A DNA stretch of 15,581 bases from a bacterium (GTDB lineage Bacteria > Chloroflexota > Chloroflexia > Thermomicrobiales > UBA6265). Each line of letters starts with the position of its first letter. Positions within the stretch are counted from its first letter, which is position 1. The stretch is from positions 1 through 15,581 of the forward strand of contig JAPOLF010000020.1 of NCBI GenBank assembly GCA_029977305.1. Reading direction: 5' to 3'. This document shows, piece after piece, positions 1-7,258 of the stretch. The position numbers were made by a program, and so were the translations under genes. Below the pieces are notes generated by a model, which worked only from the letters and a program-made list of their open reading frames with translations, was not told the DNA's origin and ran no database searches.

Positions 1-23
1 AAGCACGACCAAAGGAGGCCCCC

Positions 24-275
24 ATGGTGCTCAACAACCCGAAACTCCGCGAGACGCTGATGTCCGGTGCCGTCACCGCCAATGCCAAACTGCGTCAGCA
101 GATCGAAGCCTTCGTGCAGCAGGAAGTCGCGAAGGCGACCGCGCCACTGATCCAGACCATCAACCAGCTCGAGGCGCGAGTCGCGCGGCTGGAGAACAGC
201 CGGCCGGCAGCGCCCACCGCCGCCCCGAAGTCCGGGCACCCCCACCGGTCCGATCACGACGCCTCGAACTTCTAA
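24..275 (+). CDS. Small coiled-coil protein of unknown function
   Basis: An 83-residue hydrophilic protein. The ATG at 24 follows a strong ribosome binding site (AAGGAGG, about 12-17) at good spacing, so the start is well supported. Residues about 15-60 are Gln/Ala/Glu-rich and helical, ending in a heptad-like segment (LIQTINQLEARVARLEN) that should form a short coiled coil. The last 25 residues are Pro/Ala-rich and probably disordered. There is no signal peptide or membrane segment. The C-terminal zipper loosely resembles UbiK/YqiC-type accessory proteins or short phasin-like proteins, but I cannot assign a family. It ends 30 nt before the VOC-family gene, so the two may be co-transcribed. 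The promoter must lie upstream of the window. Confidence 0.75.
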   Translation: MVLNNPKLRETLMSGAVTANAKLRQQIEAFVQQEVAKATAPLIQTINQLEARVARLENSRPAAPTAAPKSGHPHRSDHDASNF

Positions 276-305
276 GCAGTCGCGAGCCCCAACGGGAGGT
301 TCATC

Positions 306-806
306 GTGCCCTCACCCAATGGCGTCACCACGATCGATCAGATCGCCGTCGTCGTGCGCGATCTCGACGCCGCCATGGAGCGCTACTGGACCCAACTCGG
401 GATCGGTCCGTGGGATGTCTACACCTATGGCCCGCATCGCCTTCGGACGATGACCTACCGTGGCGAGGAACGGCCCTACGTGATGCGTCTCGCCCTCGCC
501 TTCGTCGGCCCGACGATGTACGAGCTGATCGAGCATGTCGAGGGACCGAGCATCTACGAGGAGTTCCTCAACGAGCACGGTGAAGGGCTCCACCACTACG
601 GTTACTACGTTTCTGACATCGACGCTGCGATCGCCGAGATGGCCTCCCGTGGTTATGCCCTGATGCAGAGCGGCCGCGGCTTCGGTACCGATGGCGATGG
701 TGCATACGCCTACTTCGACACCACGGCCGACCTCGGCTGCATCATCGAGGCGATCGAACTGCCAAGATCCATGCCCGAGCCCGAGTACACCTACCCCGCC
801 CGCTGA
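306..806 (+). CDS. VOC-fold protein (glyoxalase / methylmalonyl-CoA epimerase-like)
   Basis: A 166-residue soluble protein with the vicinal-oxygen-chelate layout: two beta-alpha-beta-beta-beta modules, IDQIAVVVRDLDAAMERY (10-27) and GLHHYGYYVSDIDAAIAEM (94-112). The start is GTG at 306 with GGAGGT at 295-300, five bases upstream. Candidate metal ligands by comparison with methylmalonyl-CoA epimerase are Glu73 (YELIEH), His96 or His97 and Glu148 (IIEAIE). The first ligand position, normally His, is Gln12 here. The family covers epimerases, glyoxalases, dioxygenases and resistance proteins, so the substrate cannot be read from sequence. It precedes an aldolase and a hydroxyacid dehydrogenase, which makes a role in carboxylic-acid or CoA-ester metabolism plausible. 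A 107-nt gap with a possible promoter separates it from the aldolase. Confidence 0.82.
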   Translation: MPSPNGVTTIDQIAVVVRDLDAAMERYWTQLGIGPWDVYTYGPHRLRTMTYRGEERPYVMRLALAFVGPTMYELIEHVEGPSIYEEFLNEHGEGLHHYGYYVSDIDAAIAEMASRGYALMQSGRGFGTDGDGAYAYFDTTADLGCIIEAIELPRSMPEPEYTYPAR

Positions 807-864
807 ACCCGCCGCTGAGGCACGCTCACCCTGCATCGTCCCCTGTCCTTACCCGGGGGACGTT

Positions 865-878
865 CGGTTTGCGATACT
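865..878 (+). promoter_or_regulatory. Possible extended -10 promoter for the aldolase-dehydrogenase pair
   Basis: TG-C-GATACT at 870-878 fits an extended -10 element and would start transcription near 885, about 30 nt before the aldolase ATG at 914. No convincing -35 hexamer sits at the right distance (TTACCC at 849-854 is weak). It is the best candidate in the 807-913 gap. Confidence 0.3.
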
Positions 879-913
879 CCGCCATCAGCAGCGGGAGAGC
901 GGGGAGCGGTGCA

Positions 914-1744
914 ATGCGCAGCAATCACGTGCGACGACGTCTGGCGGCCGGCGAACCATCCATCGGCACATGGCTGAGCCTACCGAGTCCGGAGGCCGCA
1001 GAGTACGTCTCCAAGGTCGGGTTCGATTGGCTCGTCTGCGACGCCGAGCACAATCCGATGGACATCCGCACGCTCGCGCAGATGTTTGCGGCGATGGCCA
1101 ACTCCGACACCGCGCCGATGGTTCGCATCCCGTGGAACACGCCAGAGAACTTCAAGCGCGTGCTCGATGCCGGGGCGTGGGGCGTCGTGGTGCCGATGGT
1201 CAACTCCCGAGAGGAGGCGGAGCGCGCAGTTGCCGCCTGCCGGTACCACCCGCAGGGTGACCGCAGCGTCGGCGGTGGCAGGCACGCGCTGTCGTGGTCC
1301 GCCGACGCCTCCGAGTACTATCGGAACGCCAATGACGAGGTCCTTCTCGTCCTCCAGATCGAGCACATCACGGGCGTCGAGCACGCGGACGAGATCCTCT
1401 CCGTCCCCGGCGTCGATGCGTGCTTCATCGGGCCCAACGACCTTGCCGCGAGCATGGGGCTCGGTCTCGGCGTCCCGCTCGAGAGCGAGCAGCCGCGGCT
1501 CGTCGAGGCCATCCACCACATCCGCGACACCTGCAAGAAGCACGGCGTCGCGCCCGGTGTCCACTGCTCGCACGCCGAGGGGGTCAATCAGCGGATCAAT
1601 GAAGGCTTCCAGTTCTGCGCGATGGCCTCCGAACTCCGTTACACCCTGACCGGGCTCGGCAACGATCTGCGCAAGCTGAACTGGCAGCGCTCCCCGGCCG
1701 CCCACACCGACGCCACCGAGGGCGGCACCACCGTCCGTTACTAG
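914..1744 (+). CDS. HpcH/HpaI-family class II aldolase
   Basis: A 276-residue cytoplasmic enzyme of the HpcH/HpaI group. The family cleaves 2-keto-3-deoxy or 4-hydroxy-2-oxo acids to pyruvate and an aldehyde, using a divalent metal. I chose ATG 914 because GGGGAG (901-906) sits 7 nt upstream and the product then opens as the family does (RRRLAAGEPSIGTWLSL). Expected catalytic positions are present: His46 (CDAEHNP), Arg71 (VRIPWN), metal ligand Glu150 (LQIEH) and the GPNDLAASMG loop (173-182), with Asp176 at the second-metal-ligand position, by analogy with E. coli HpaI Glu149/Asp175. The FIGPNDL segment is typical. The dehydrogenase follows 30 nt downstream, suggesting an operon for a sugar-acid or hydroxy-acid route. 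The exact substrate is unknown, since macrophomate synthase-like and rhamnonate aldolase members share these motifs. Confidence 0.88.
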   Translation: MRSNHVRRRLAAGEPSIGTWLSLPSPEAAEYVSKVGFDWLVCDAEHNPMDIRTLAQMFAAMANSDTAPMVRIPWNTPENFKRVLDAGAWGVVVPMVNSREEAERAVAACRYHPQGDRSVGGGRHALSWSADASEYYRNANDEVLLVLQIEHITGVEHADEILSVPGVDACFIGPNDLAASMGLGLGVPLESEQPRLVEAIHHIRDTCKKHGVAPGVHCSHAEGVNQRINEGFQFCAMASELRYTLTGLGNDLRKLNWQRSPAAHTDATEGGTTVRY

Positions 1745-1774
1745 GTCGTCATCCGCACCGAGGAGCAGGCCGCC

Positions 1775-2737
1775 ATGAAGATCGTGCTCGCGGGAACCGA
1801 GGGGCAGGCGCATTTCCCGCTGCTGAACAGCCTCCACGACGAAATTCCCGATCTCACCATCATCGAGGAACTCGACCCCGCCAAAGCGCTGTCCGCGGTG
1901 GCCGATGCCGACATCGTCTACGGCATGCCCTCCGCCGCGATCGTGCAAGCGGCGCCGCGACTCCGCTGGATCCAATCCTCCTCGGCCGGGGTGGAATACA
2001 TCGCCAACATCCCCGAGGTGGTCGAGAGCGACATCATCGTCACCAACACGCGCGGGGCCCACGGACCCAGCATCGGCGAGCACGCCTTCGCGATGCTCTT
2101 CGCCCTGACGCGTGCCATGCCCTTGTCATGGGATCAGCAACAGCGGCGCGTGTGGGACCGCTCCCACATCTACCGCTCCGCGCGCGAGATGTATGGCTCG
2201 ACGATGGGCATCATCGGGTACGGTGCCATCGGCCGCGCCATCGCCCAGCGAGCGGCCGGGTTCGAGATGCGGCTGATCGCCGTCGACGCCAATCCGGTCC
2301 TGCCGGACGACCACGTCCGCGACGTCTGGCCGATGAGCCGCCTCGACGATCTCCTCGCCACCGCGGATGTGGTCATGGTCACCGCCCCGCTCACCCCGGA
2401 AACGCGCCACCTTATCGATGCCGCCCACCTCGCGCGCATGAAGCCCGAGGCATATCTCATCGTGGTCTCCCGCGGCGGCATCGTGGTGGAATCCGCCCTC
2501 GCCGATGCCCTCAGCAGCGGCCGATTGGCGGGCGCCGCGATCGATGTCGCGGAGATCGAACCGCTCCCGGCAGAGAGTCCACTCTGGGGCGCGCCCAACC
2601 TGATCATCACGCCGCACACCGCGGGCGCATCAACGGAGAAAGAACGTCGCTGCGTCGAGATCTTCCGGGACAACGTGGTGCGCTTCCATCGGGGCGAGCC
2701 GCTGCGGAACGTCGTCGACAAGCGTCGCGGCTACTAG
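1775..2737 (+). CDS. D-isomer-specific 2-hydroxyacid dehydrogenase
   Basis: A 320-residue cytoplasmic oxidoreductase that should interconvert a 2-oxo acid and its D-2-hydroxy acid with NAD(P)H. The start at 1775 has AGGAG at 1761-1765. The Rossmann motif GYGAIG is at 148-153. An Asp at the end of the second strand (Asp171, AVDANP) favours NAD(H) over NADP(H). The catalytic triad is visible: Arg233 (VVSRGG), Glu262 (DVAEIEPLP) and His281 (TPHTAGAS). Length and domain order (substrate domain, nucleotide domain, return helix) are normal for the GhrA/SerA-like family. It follows the aldolase closely and probably acts on a related oxo acid. Its stop codon overlaps that of the convergent transporter ATPase gene. 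Glyoxylate/hydroxypyruvate reductase is a reasonable alternative name. Confidence 0.9.
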   Translation: MKIVLAGTEGQAHFPLLNSLHDEIPDLTIIEELDPAKALSAVADADIVYGMPSAAIVQAAPRLRWIQSSSAGVEYIANIPEVVESDIIVTNTRGAHGPSIGEHAFAMLFALTRAMPLSWDQQQRRVWDRSHIYRSAREMYGSTMGIIGYGAIGRAIAQRAAGFEMRLIAVDANPVLPDDHVRDVWPMSRLDDLLATADVVMVTAPLTPETRHLIDAAHLARMKPEAYLIVVSRGGIVVESALADALSSGRLAGAAIDVAEIEPLPAESPLWGAPNLIITPHTAGASTEKERRCVEIFRDNVVRFHRGEPLRNVVDKRRGY

Positions 2738-4338
2738 AGCACATCCTCCGGCACGAGGTAACCGCCGCCGTACAACTTGTTGACTTGGGTGGCGAAGGTC
2801 ATCGACCCCGACAGCGTCGCCCGCGGTCCGCCATCGGCCACCACCCGCCCGTCGCCGAGCAACACCACGCGTGAGGCGCAGGTGGCGACCAATTCGACAT
2901 CGTGGGTCGCCATCACGATCGCCACGCCCTCCGCCTGCAGATGCCGCAGGAGGGCAACCAGCCGCTGCTTCGCCTCCGCATCCATGCCGCGCGTCGGTTC
3001 GTCGAGGAGCAGCACGCGCGGCCCACCGACCAAAATTGCGGCCAGCGCCACCCGCTCGCGCTCCCCACCGGAAAGATCGCGCGGGTGCCGACCACCCGCC
3101 TCCGCGAGGCCAAGCAGCGCGAGCACCTCCATCGGATCGCGCCCACCGGCGCGGTGGCTGAGCGTGAACGCCAACTCCGCGTCAACCGTCTCCGCGAACA
3201 GCATCTGCGTCGGGTTCTGCGGCACGTAGCCAATCACCTGTGCAAGTTCCGCCGGATGGGTCGTCGCGACATCCCGCCCCAGCACCTCCACGCGCCCCTG
3301 CTGGACCCGGTGCAGGCCGTTGAGGGAGCGCAGCAGGGTCGTCTTGCCGGAGCCGTTGCGTCCCATGAGCGCGACCAATTCGCCCGGGCGCACCTCGAAA
3401 TCCACTTGATGCAGCACCGTGCGCCCGCCATGCGCCGCGGACAGGCCGGACGCCCGCACCACGGGCGCCAGCGCGGGCATCCCAGCATCCAGCGGAGCCG
3501 GAGGGATCAGCACCCCTGCGGCCTCATCGCGCCGCACGGCGGCGCGACCATCCTTCACCGAGAGGGGCAGCGGCGACCATCCGCGCCCCAAGCCCACTTG
3601 CGCAACCGGCGGCACGGCCATCCGGTGCATCAATGGAAGCACATCCCGCGGAGTCCCCTCGGCCGCGACCATGCCGCCATCGCCCAGCAGCCGCATCCGA
3701 TCGACGAATGCCACCACCCGATCGAGGCGGTGCTCGGCGAGCACGATCGTCAAGCCAAGGTCGTCGTTGAGCCGGCCGAGCGCAGTGAGAACCTCCTCCG
3801 CGCCCCATGGATCGAGTTGGCTCGTCGGTTCATCGAGGACCAGCACCTTCGGCTGCAACGCGAGGGCCGCGGCCACCGCGACCCGTTGGCGCTCACCACC
3901 AGAGAGGGTCGCGATCTCCCGCTCGCGCAGGGCGGCCAATCCGACGATGTCGAGCACCTCCTCCACGCGCTTGCGCATGGTCGGCACCGGCACCCCGAGC
4001 TGCTCCATCCCGAAGGCGATCTCATCATCGACGCGCTGCGTGACGAATTGCGCCTCCGGGTCCTGGAACACGAAGCCCACGGTGCGCGCCATCGCCCGCG
4101 GCGGATAGGTCGTCGTGTCCTGCCCGAAGACCATCACCCGACCGCCGAATCGCCCCCCACTGAAATGGGGAACCAGTCCATTGATGCACCGCAGGAGCGT
4201 CGATTTGCCGCCGCCGGAGGGCCCGGCGAGCAGTGTGAACTCCCCCTCGGCGATGCCCCAGTCGATGGCCTCCAGCGCCGTGCGCGCCTGATCGGGATAC
4301 GCGAATGAGACCGCGTTGAACGTCACCGCCGGGGTCAT
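2734..4338 (-). CDS. Fused ECF transporter ATPase (EcfA-EcfA', two ABC domains)
   Basis: A 534-residue protein with two complete ABC ATPase domains in one chain, the energising pair of an energy-coupling factor vitamin/metal importer. Domain 1: Walker A GPSGGGKST (39-47), Q-loop FQDPEAQ (91-97), signature LSGGE (145-149), Walker B VLVLDEP (165-171), switch His203. Domain 2: Walker A GRNGSGKTT (326-334), PQNPTQ (374-379), LSGGE (422-426), VLLLDEP (442-448), His479. Both active sites look intact. A linker at about 240-290 joins them. The start ATG at 4338 overlaps the upstream permease stop (ATGA) and lacks a clear ribosome binding site, so translation is probably coupled. The frame stays open upstream of 4338 but only as an out-of-frame reading of the permease gene. 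The substrate is probably a corrinoid or cobalt, inferred from the riboswitch. Confidence 0.92.
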   Translation of the reverse strand: MTPAVTFNAVSFAYPDQARTALEAIDWGIAEGEFTLLAGPSGGGKSTLLRCINGLVPHFSGGRFGGRVMVFGQDTTTYPPRAMARTVGFVFQDPEAQFVTQRVDDEIAFGMEQLGVPVPTMRKRVEEVLDIVGLAALREREIATLSGGERQRVAVAAALALQPKVLVLDEPTSQLDPWGAEEVLTALGRLNDDLGLTIVLAEHRLDRVVAFVDRMRLLGDGGMVAAEGTPRDVLPLMHRMAVPPVAQVGLGRGWSPLPLSVKDGRAAVRRDEAAGVLIPPAPLDAGMPALAPVVRASGLSAAHGGRTVLHQVDFEVRPGELVALMGRNGSGKTTLLRSLNGLHRVQQGRVEVLGRDVATTHPAELAQVIGYVPQNPTQMLFAETVDAELAFTLSHRAGGRDPMEVLALLGLAEAGGRHPRDLSGGERERVALAAILVGGPRVLLLDEPTRGMDAEAKQRLVALLRHLQAEGVAIVMATHDVELVATCASRVVLLGDGRVVADGGPRATLSGSMTFATQVNKLYGGGYLVPEDVL

Positions 4339-5348
4339 GGCTGCACCGCCAACGGCGCGAGCAGCAACGCGATGCACCCCAGCACCAAGAGATTCGCGAC
4401 CGGGATCACCATGCTCGGATAGGGCTCCCACGCGAATGCACCGGGCGACGTCACCAGCACGACCAGTTCCCCGACCAGCGCCACCGCTGACGCCCCGGCG
4501 ATCACCGTTGCCCGACGATCCCACGCGATCCGCCGGTAGCGCGTGCGGCCGATGCCGTCCGACGGTGTACGCAAGGCCAGCCACGTCAGTATCGAAGCGA
4601 TCGCGAGCAGGACCGCGGCCAGCACCACCGCCCGGAGCATCACCGCATATGCGGCAACGACGCCCACGGTCACTGCCAGAAGCAACAGGAATCCCTCGCG
4701 TCGCCGGGTCGCATCAGCGGTTGCTGATGAGCCGAACGCCCGCGCTTCGAGCGCCTCCCCGAGCACCGTGGCGCGCTCCAGACCACCAGCGAGCAGCGGC
4801 ACCACCAAGGGTCCCGCATCGCGCACCCCGCGCGGTTGATATCCCCTCGCCACCTGCGCCTCGCGGATTTCCGTCAGCGCCCGCCCGGTCTGCGGCACCA
4901 GCGTCCAGGCGATCGCCCCGACCGCCGCCAACCCGGCGAACCGGTCCGGGAGCATGCGCATCACCGCCACCCAATCGAGCACCCGTGTCAGGGTCACGCC
5001 GATCAGCACGACGGTCATCAGCGCGATGCCGCTCACCAGACCGAAGAGCGCAGCATTCCAGGTGAGCGGGCCACCGATCAGCGGCAACCAGTCTGGCAAG
5101 GTGGTGATCACCCAGTCTCCTGCATGGACCGTCAACACGTTGAACACCACACCGACCGCGGCAAGCCACCCGGCCAAACGCACCACCGTGCCCCACCCCG
5201 ATCCGGATCCGCGATACCCGAGCGCGACCGCACCAGCAACGACCGCGCACGTCACCACGGGAAAGGGGTTGCGGCCCACCAGTGGCGGCAGAGCGAGCGC
5301 GATCGCCCAGATGAACCAGGCACGCGGATCAATCGGCGCCGTCCTCAT
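4335..5348 (-). CDS. ECF transporter transmembrane component EcfT (CbiQ-like)
   Basis: A 337-residue polytopic membrane protein forming the T (coupling) subunit of an ECF transporter. ATG 5348 is chosen because GGAG (5355-5358) lies 6 nt upstream, the ATG overlaps the previous stop (ATGA), and the product then begins just before the first membrane helix. Hydrophobic segments fall near 10-45, 57-75, 98-120, 140-153 and 220-260. The cytoplasmic coupling region carries the family's paired Ala-Arg-Gly-type motifs: ARG at 167-169 (EAQVARGYQ) and a variant ARA at 202-204 (EALEARAFG). Two further hydrophobic segments (about 280-300 and 311-334) make it longer than the roughly 265-residue norm. It partners with the fused ATPase downstream. 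No S subunit is fused or adjacent, unless the extra C-terminal helices take that role, which is speculative. Confidence 0.88.
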   Translation of the reverse strand: MRTAPIDPRAWFIWAIALALPPLVGRNPFPVVTCAVVAGAVALGYRGSGSGWGTVVRLAGWLAAVGVVFNVLTVHAGDWVITTLPDWLPLIGGPLTWNAALFGLVSGIALMTVVLIGVTLTRVLDWVAVMRMLPDRFAGLAAVGAIAWTLVPQTGRALTEIREAQVARGYQPRGVRDAGPLVVPLLAGGLERATVLGEALEARAFGSSATADATRRREGFLLLLAVTVGVVAAYAVMLRAVVLAAVLLAIASILTWLALRTPSDGIGRTRYRRIAWDRRATVIAGASAVALVGELVVLVTSPGAFAWEPYPSMVIPVANLLVLGCIALLLAPLAVQP

Positions 5349-6001
5349 GCGGCGCTCCGATGCTGTCGAGCCCACCATACCCCCGCCCCGGCCACGAGGA
5401 CGATCGCCCCCACGAGCCCGAGGGCGACGCCGGTCTCCCGCAAGGTTCCTGCCTGCGGCTGTGCGAGCGGCTCCGAGCGCCAGACCGCCGGGCCGTCCGA
5501 GGCTCCGGCACCGGCTTTCACCGCCACCTCGCCGGGCGTGATCGTCGGCAGGAACGACTCGTCGGCTGTCCAGCTCCACCCGTCGACATCGCCGTCACGC
5601 ACCTTCGAGATCGAGGCGCCGAGCACGCCGGGGACCCACTCGCCGTCATCGCTCATCTGGAAGTACCGCCAGTACGGCGCGTTCGCCCCGACCTGACAGA
5701 CCGATTTGCGGCATTCGGTGAGCGAACAGCCTTCCCCCTCCAATTGGCAGATCGCCTCACCCAGTCCGCCGAATCCCGCCGTGAGGATCGGCACGCCCGA
5801 ACGGTGGAGCAATTCGACGCCACTGATCTCCGGCTCGGGGAACGCTACCCACGCATAGGTCAGCGCACCATCCGCGCGGCGGATCACCAAACCGGCATGG
5901 GACCCGCGATCCGGATCCGCTCCCACCATCGGCGGAGCGAACACCGCACCCACGAGCCACACGCACAGCAGGAGAACCGCCCAGCAGCGCCAGCGATGCA
6001 T
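5345..6001 (-). CDS. Secreted, C-terminally anchored DUF4430-like protein
   Basis: A 218-residue extracytoplasmic protein. It has an N-terminal signal peptide (hydrophobic 8-22, likely cleavage near 28), a central domain, and a C-terminal transmembrane anchor (about 191-210) followed by a short basic tail. The central domain (about 35-150) resembles the DUF4430/transcobalamin C-terminal cap: an ISGVELLHRSGVPI helix, four closely spaced cysteines (85, 92, 97, 102) that probably form disulfides, then YWRYFQ, an EW turn and VRDGDVDGWSW (134-144). It starts 2 nt after the barrel gene stops and overlaps the EcfT start by 4 nt, so it is translated within the same operon. Proposed role: membrane-tethered half of a corrinoid-binding pair that delivers ligand to the transporter. 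The family call is by motif only. Confidence 0.7.
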   Translation of the reverse strand: MHRWRCWAVLLLCVWLVGAVFAPPMVGADPDRGSHAGLVIRRADGALTYAWVAFPEPEISGVELLHRSGVPILTAGFGGLGEAICQLEGEGCSLTECRKSVCQVGANAPYWRYFQMSDDGEWVPGVLGASISKVRDGDVDGWSWTADESFLPTITPGEVAVKAGAGASDGPAVWRSEPLAQPQAGTLRETGVALGLVGAIVLVAGAGVWWARQHRSAA

Positions 6002-6003
6002 GG

Positions 6004-7065
6004 CTAGGCCGCCGCTTCACATTCCGAAACGGCAGCGGCCTCTGCCTCGCCCAAGCAGCCAGCAAGTTCGTGCATCGCGAAGCCTGCGACCGCCGGGATC
6101 GCCTGAGTGGTGGCGAACACGTTGTCGGACTCATCGCCATTCCCGTAGTGGAAGGCGCCGCTCGGATTGTTCATCGTCATGAGGTCGGCCATGGTGTCGT
6201 CCACCACGGCCGGATCGATCGCATCGCCGCCGGCCAGCAATGCCTGCAGCACCACGGCGGTCGAGTTCGCATCGGCCTCCATCCCGAGCATCGAGATGTA
6301 TCCGTCGTCTCCGTGAAATCCCTCGAGCGATGCAAACCCCTTGGCAACAGCAGGATCGTCAGCCAGCCCTGCGGCGATGAACGCCTGCAGGACCAGTGCG
6401 GTGGTGTTGCTGTCGAGGATCTCCGGAGCCGTCGAGCCGTCGTACGCCCAGGCGCCGGTCTCGGCCTGAGTGGTGCGCATCACCTCAATCCATGCGGGAT
6501 CGATCGGTTCACCGGCGGCTGCCAACGCGATCACGGACAGGGCATGGGAATACAAGTTGTCCCCGATGGCACCCGGGAGAACCGGGGTCTCCGCCTCCGG
6601 TGCCTGGAGGATCGCGTCGATCAAACTAAACCCATTGATGTCCCGCGGGTCGGCGCCGACCGCGAGTGCCGCGAAGGTCATCCGCGCAGCTTGGCTCGGA
6701 TCGGCGACGGCAGCTTCACCACCATTGGCCACCAGCCATGCCGAGGCGGCCTCGAACGCCTCTGACACATTGACACCTGCCAGGTCGCCCGCCGCGAGCG
6801 CGACGATCGCATCAGCAGTGGTGCCGGGATCAGGCTCTCCGGTGTACCCAGGGAAGGAACCGTCTTCGCCTTGCTGCTCGATGAGCCAGAGCACCGCATC
6901 GCGCACCACGGTCTCGTTGTCCGCCGCCAACGCCGGTGCTGCGGCAGTGATGACGCACGACATGACCAACACGGTGGTGATCACCGCGCGCGCCACTGTG
7001 CTGTTTCGGAAAAAACGGGATCGCACCGGGTGCGGTGCAACGAAGAACAGGGCGTGAACCGCCAT
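6004..7065 (-). CDS. Secreted alpha/alpha-barrel protein (terpene-cyclase/transcobalamin-like repeats)
   Basis: A 353-residue exported protein. The N-terminus has basic residues, a hydrophobic stretch (27-43) and an APALA signal-peptidase site near 47. The mature part is a series of helical-hairpin repeats typical of alpha6/alpha6 barrels: WLIEQQGEDGSFPGY (60-74), TTADAIVALAAGD, YSHALSVIALAAAG, the DSNTTALVLQAFIAAG repeat at 218-233, NSTAVVLQALLAGG and ATTQAIPAVAGFAM (318-331). The last resembles the closing repeat of transcobalamin/intrinsic factor (T-QALPAL-G). The catalytic DCTAE or DXDD motifs of squalene cyclases are absent, which argues for binding rather than cyclisation. The start is ATG 7065 with AAAGGGG at 7073-7079; the open frame upstream is riboswitch sequence. 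The gene is directly under a cobalamin riboswitch and is followed 2 nt later by the DUF4430-like gene, hence a proposed corrinoid-binding role. Confidence 0.78.
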   Translation of the reverse strand: MAVHALFFVAPHPVRSRFFRNSTVARAVITTVLVMSCVITAAAPALAADNETVVRDAVLWLIEQQGEDGSFPGYTGEPDPGTTADAIVALAAGDLAGVNVSEAFEAASAWLVANGGEAAVADPSQAARMTFAALAVGADPRDINGFSLIDAILQAPEAETPVLPGAIGDNLYSHALSVIALAAAGEPIDPAWIEVMRTTQAETGAWAYDGSTAPEILDSNTTALVLQAFIAAGLADDPAVAKGFASLEGFHGDDGYISMLGMEADANSTAVVLQALLAGGDAIDPAVVDDTMADLMTMNNPSGAFHYGNGDESDNVFATTQAIPAVAGFAMHELAGCLGEAEAAAVSECEAAA

Positions 7066-7070
7066 CGTCC

Positions 7071-7100
7071 GTCCCCTTTCTCTCGAAGGGATGCATGGAC
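7071..7100 (-). promoter_or_regulatory. Putative ribosome-binding-site hairpin (riboswitch expression platform)
   Basis: Between the aptamer and the ATG at 7065, GTCC (7100-7097) can pair with GGAC (7074-7071), and CCTT (7089-7086) with AAGG (7078-7075). The pairing would bury the AAAGGGG ribosome binding site of the barrel gene. No U-tract terminator is visible, so control is more likely at translation. The pairing was found by eye, without energy calculation. Confidence 0.4.
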
Positions 7101-7240
7101 ACAGCAGTTCGGGCGACCTGGCTCCGCCGGCCACCAGGACCGACGATACAGTTGCGGGACAGCGCCGGCATCTCACCGGCTTCCCCCGAGACGCCCATCC
7201 ACCCACCACACGGCGAGCGCAACGGGACGTCCTGCTGCAT
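7101..7240 (-). promoter_or_regulatory. Cobalamin (B12) riboswitch aptamer
   Basis: Read on the minus strand, the leader carries the cobalamin-riboswitch core in order: GGGGGAAGCCGGTGAGATG (7187-7169), GCCGGC, GCTGTCCCGCAACTG (7163-7149) and the B12-box-like GAGCCAGGTCGCCCG (7124-7110). Supporting helices: GCAGCAG (7238-7232) closes with CTGCTGT (7107-7101) as P1; GACG-T-CCC (7231-7224) pairs with GGGCGTC (7196-7190); GCCGG (7180-7176) pairs with CCGGC (7168-7164) around loop TGAGATG. The family normally lowers expression of B12 uptake or synthesis genes when adenosyl- or related cobalamins are plentiful. It lies 36 nt before the barrel-protein start and about 12 nt after the predicted transcription start. 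The boundaries are approximate. Confidence 0.9.
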
Positions 7241-7258
7241 ACATTGGATTGTGCGCGG

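Noticed and set aside
980..2083. 367-residue open frame on the minus strand
   Set aside because: It is antisense to the aldolase and dehydrogenase, both of which have clear catalytic motifs.
2902..4308. 468-residue open frame on the plus strand
   Set aside because: It lies wholly opposite the fused ATPase gene, is rich in Arg/His/Pro and has no recognisable motif; a typical shadow frame in GC-rich DNA.
6004..7065. Squalene or terpene cyclase activity for the barrel protein
   Set aside because: The repeats match the fold, but the DCTAE and DXDD catalytic motifs are absent, the protein is exported, and a B12 riboswitch controls it.
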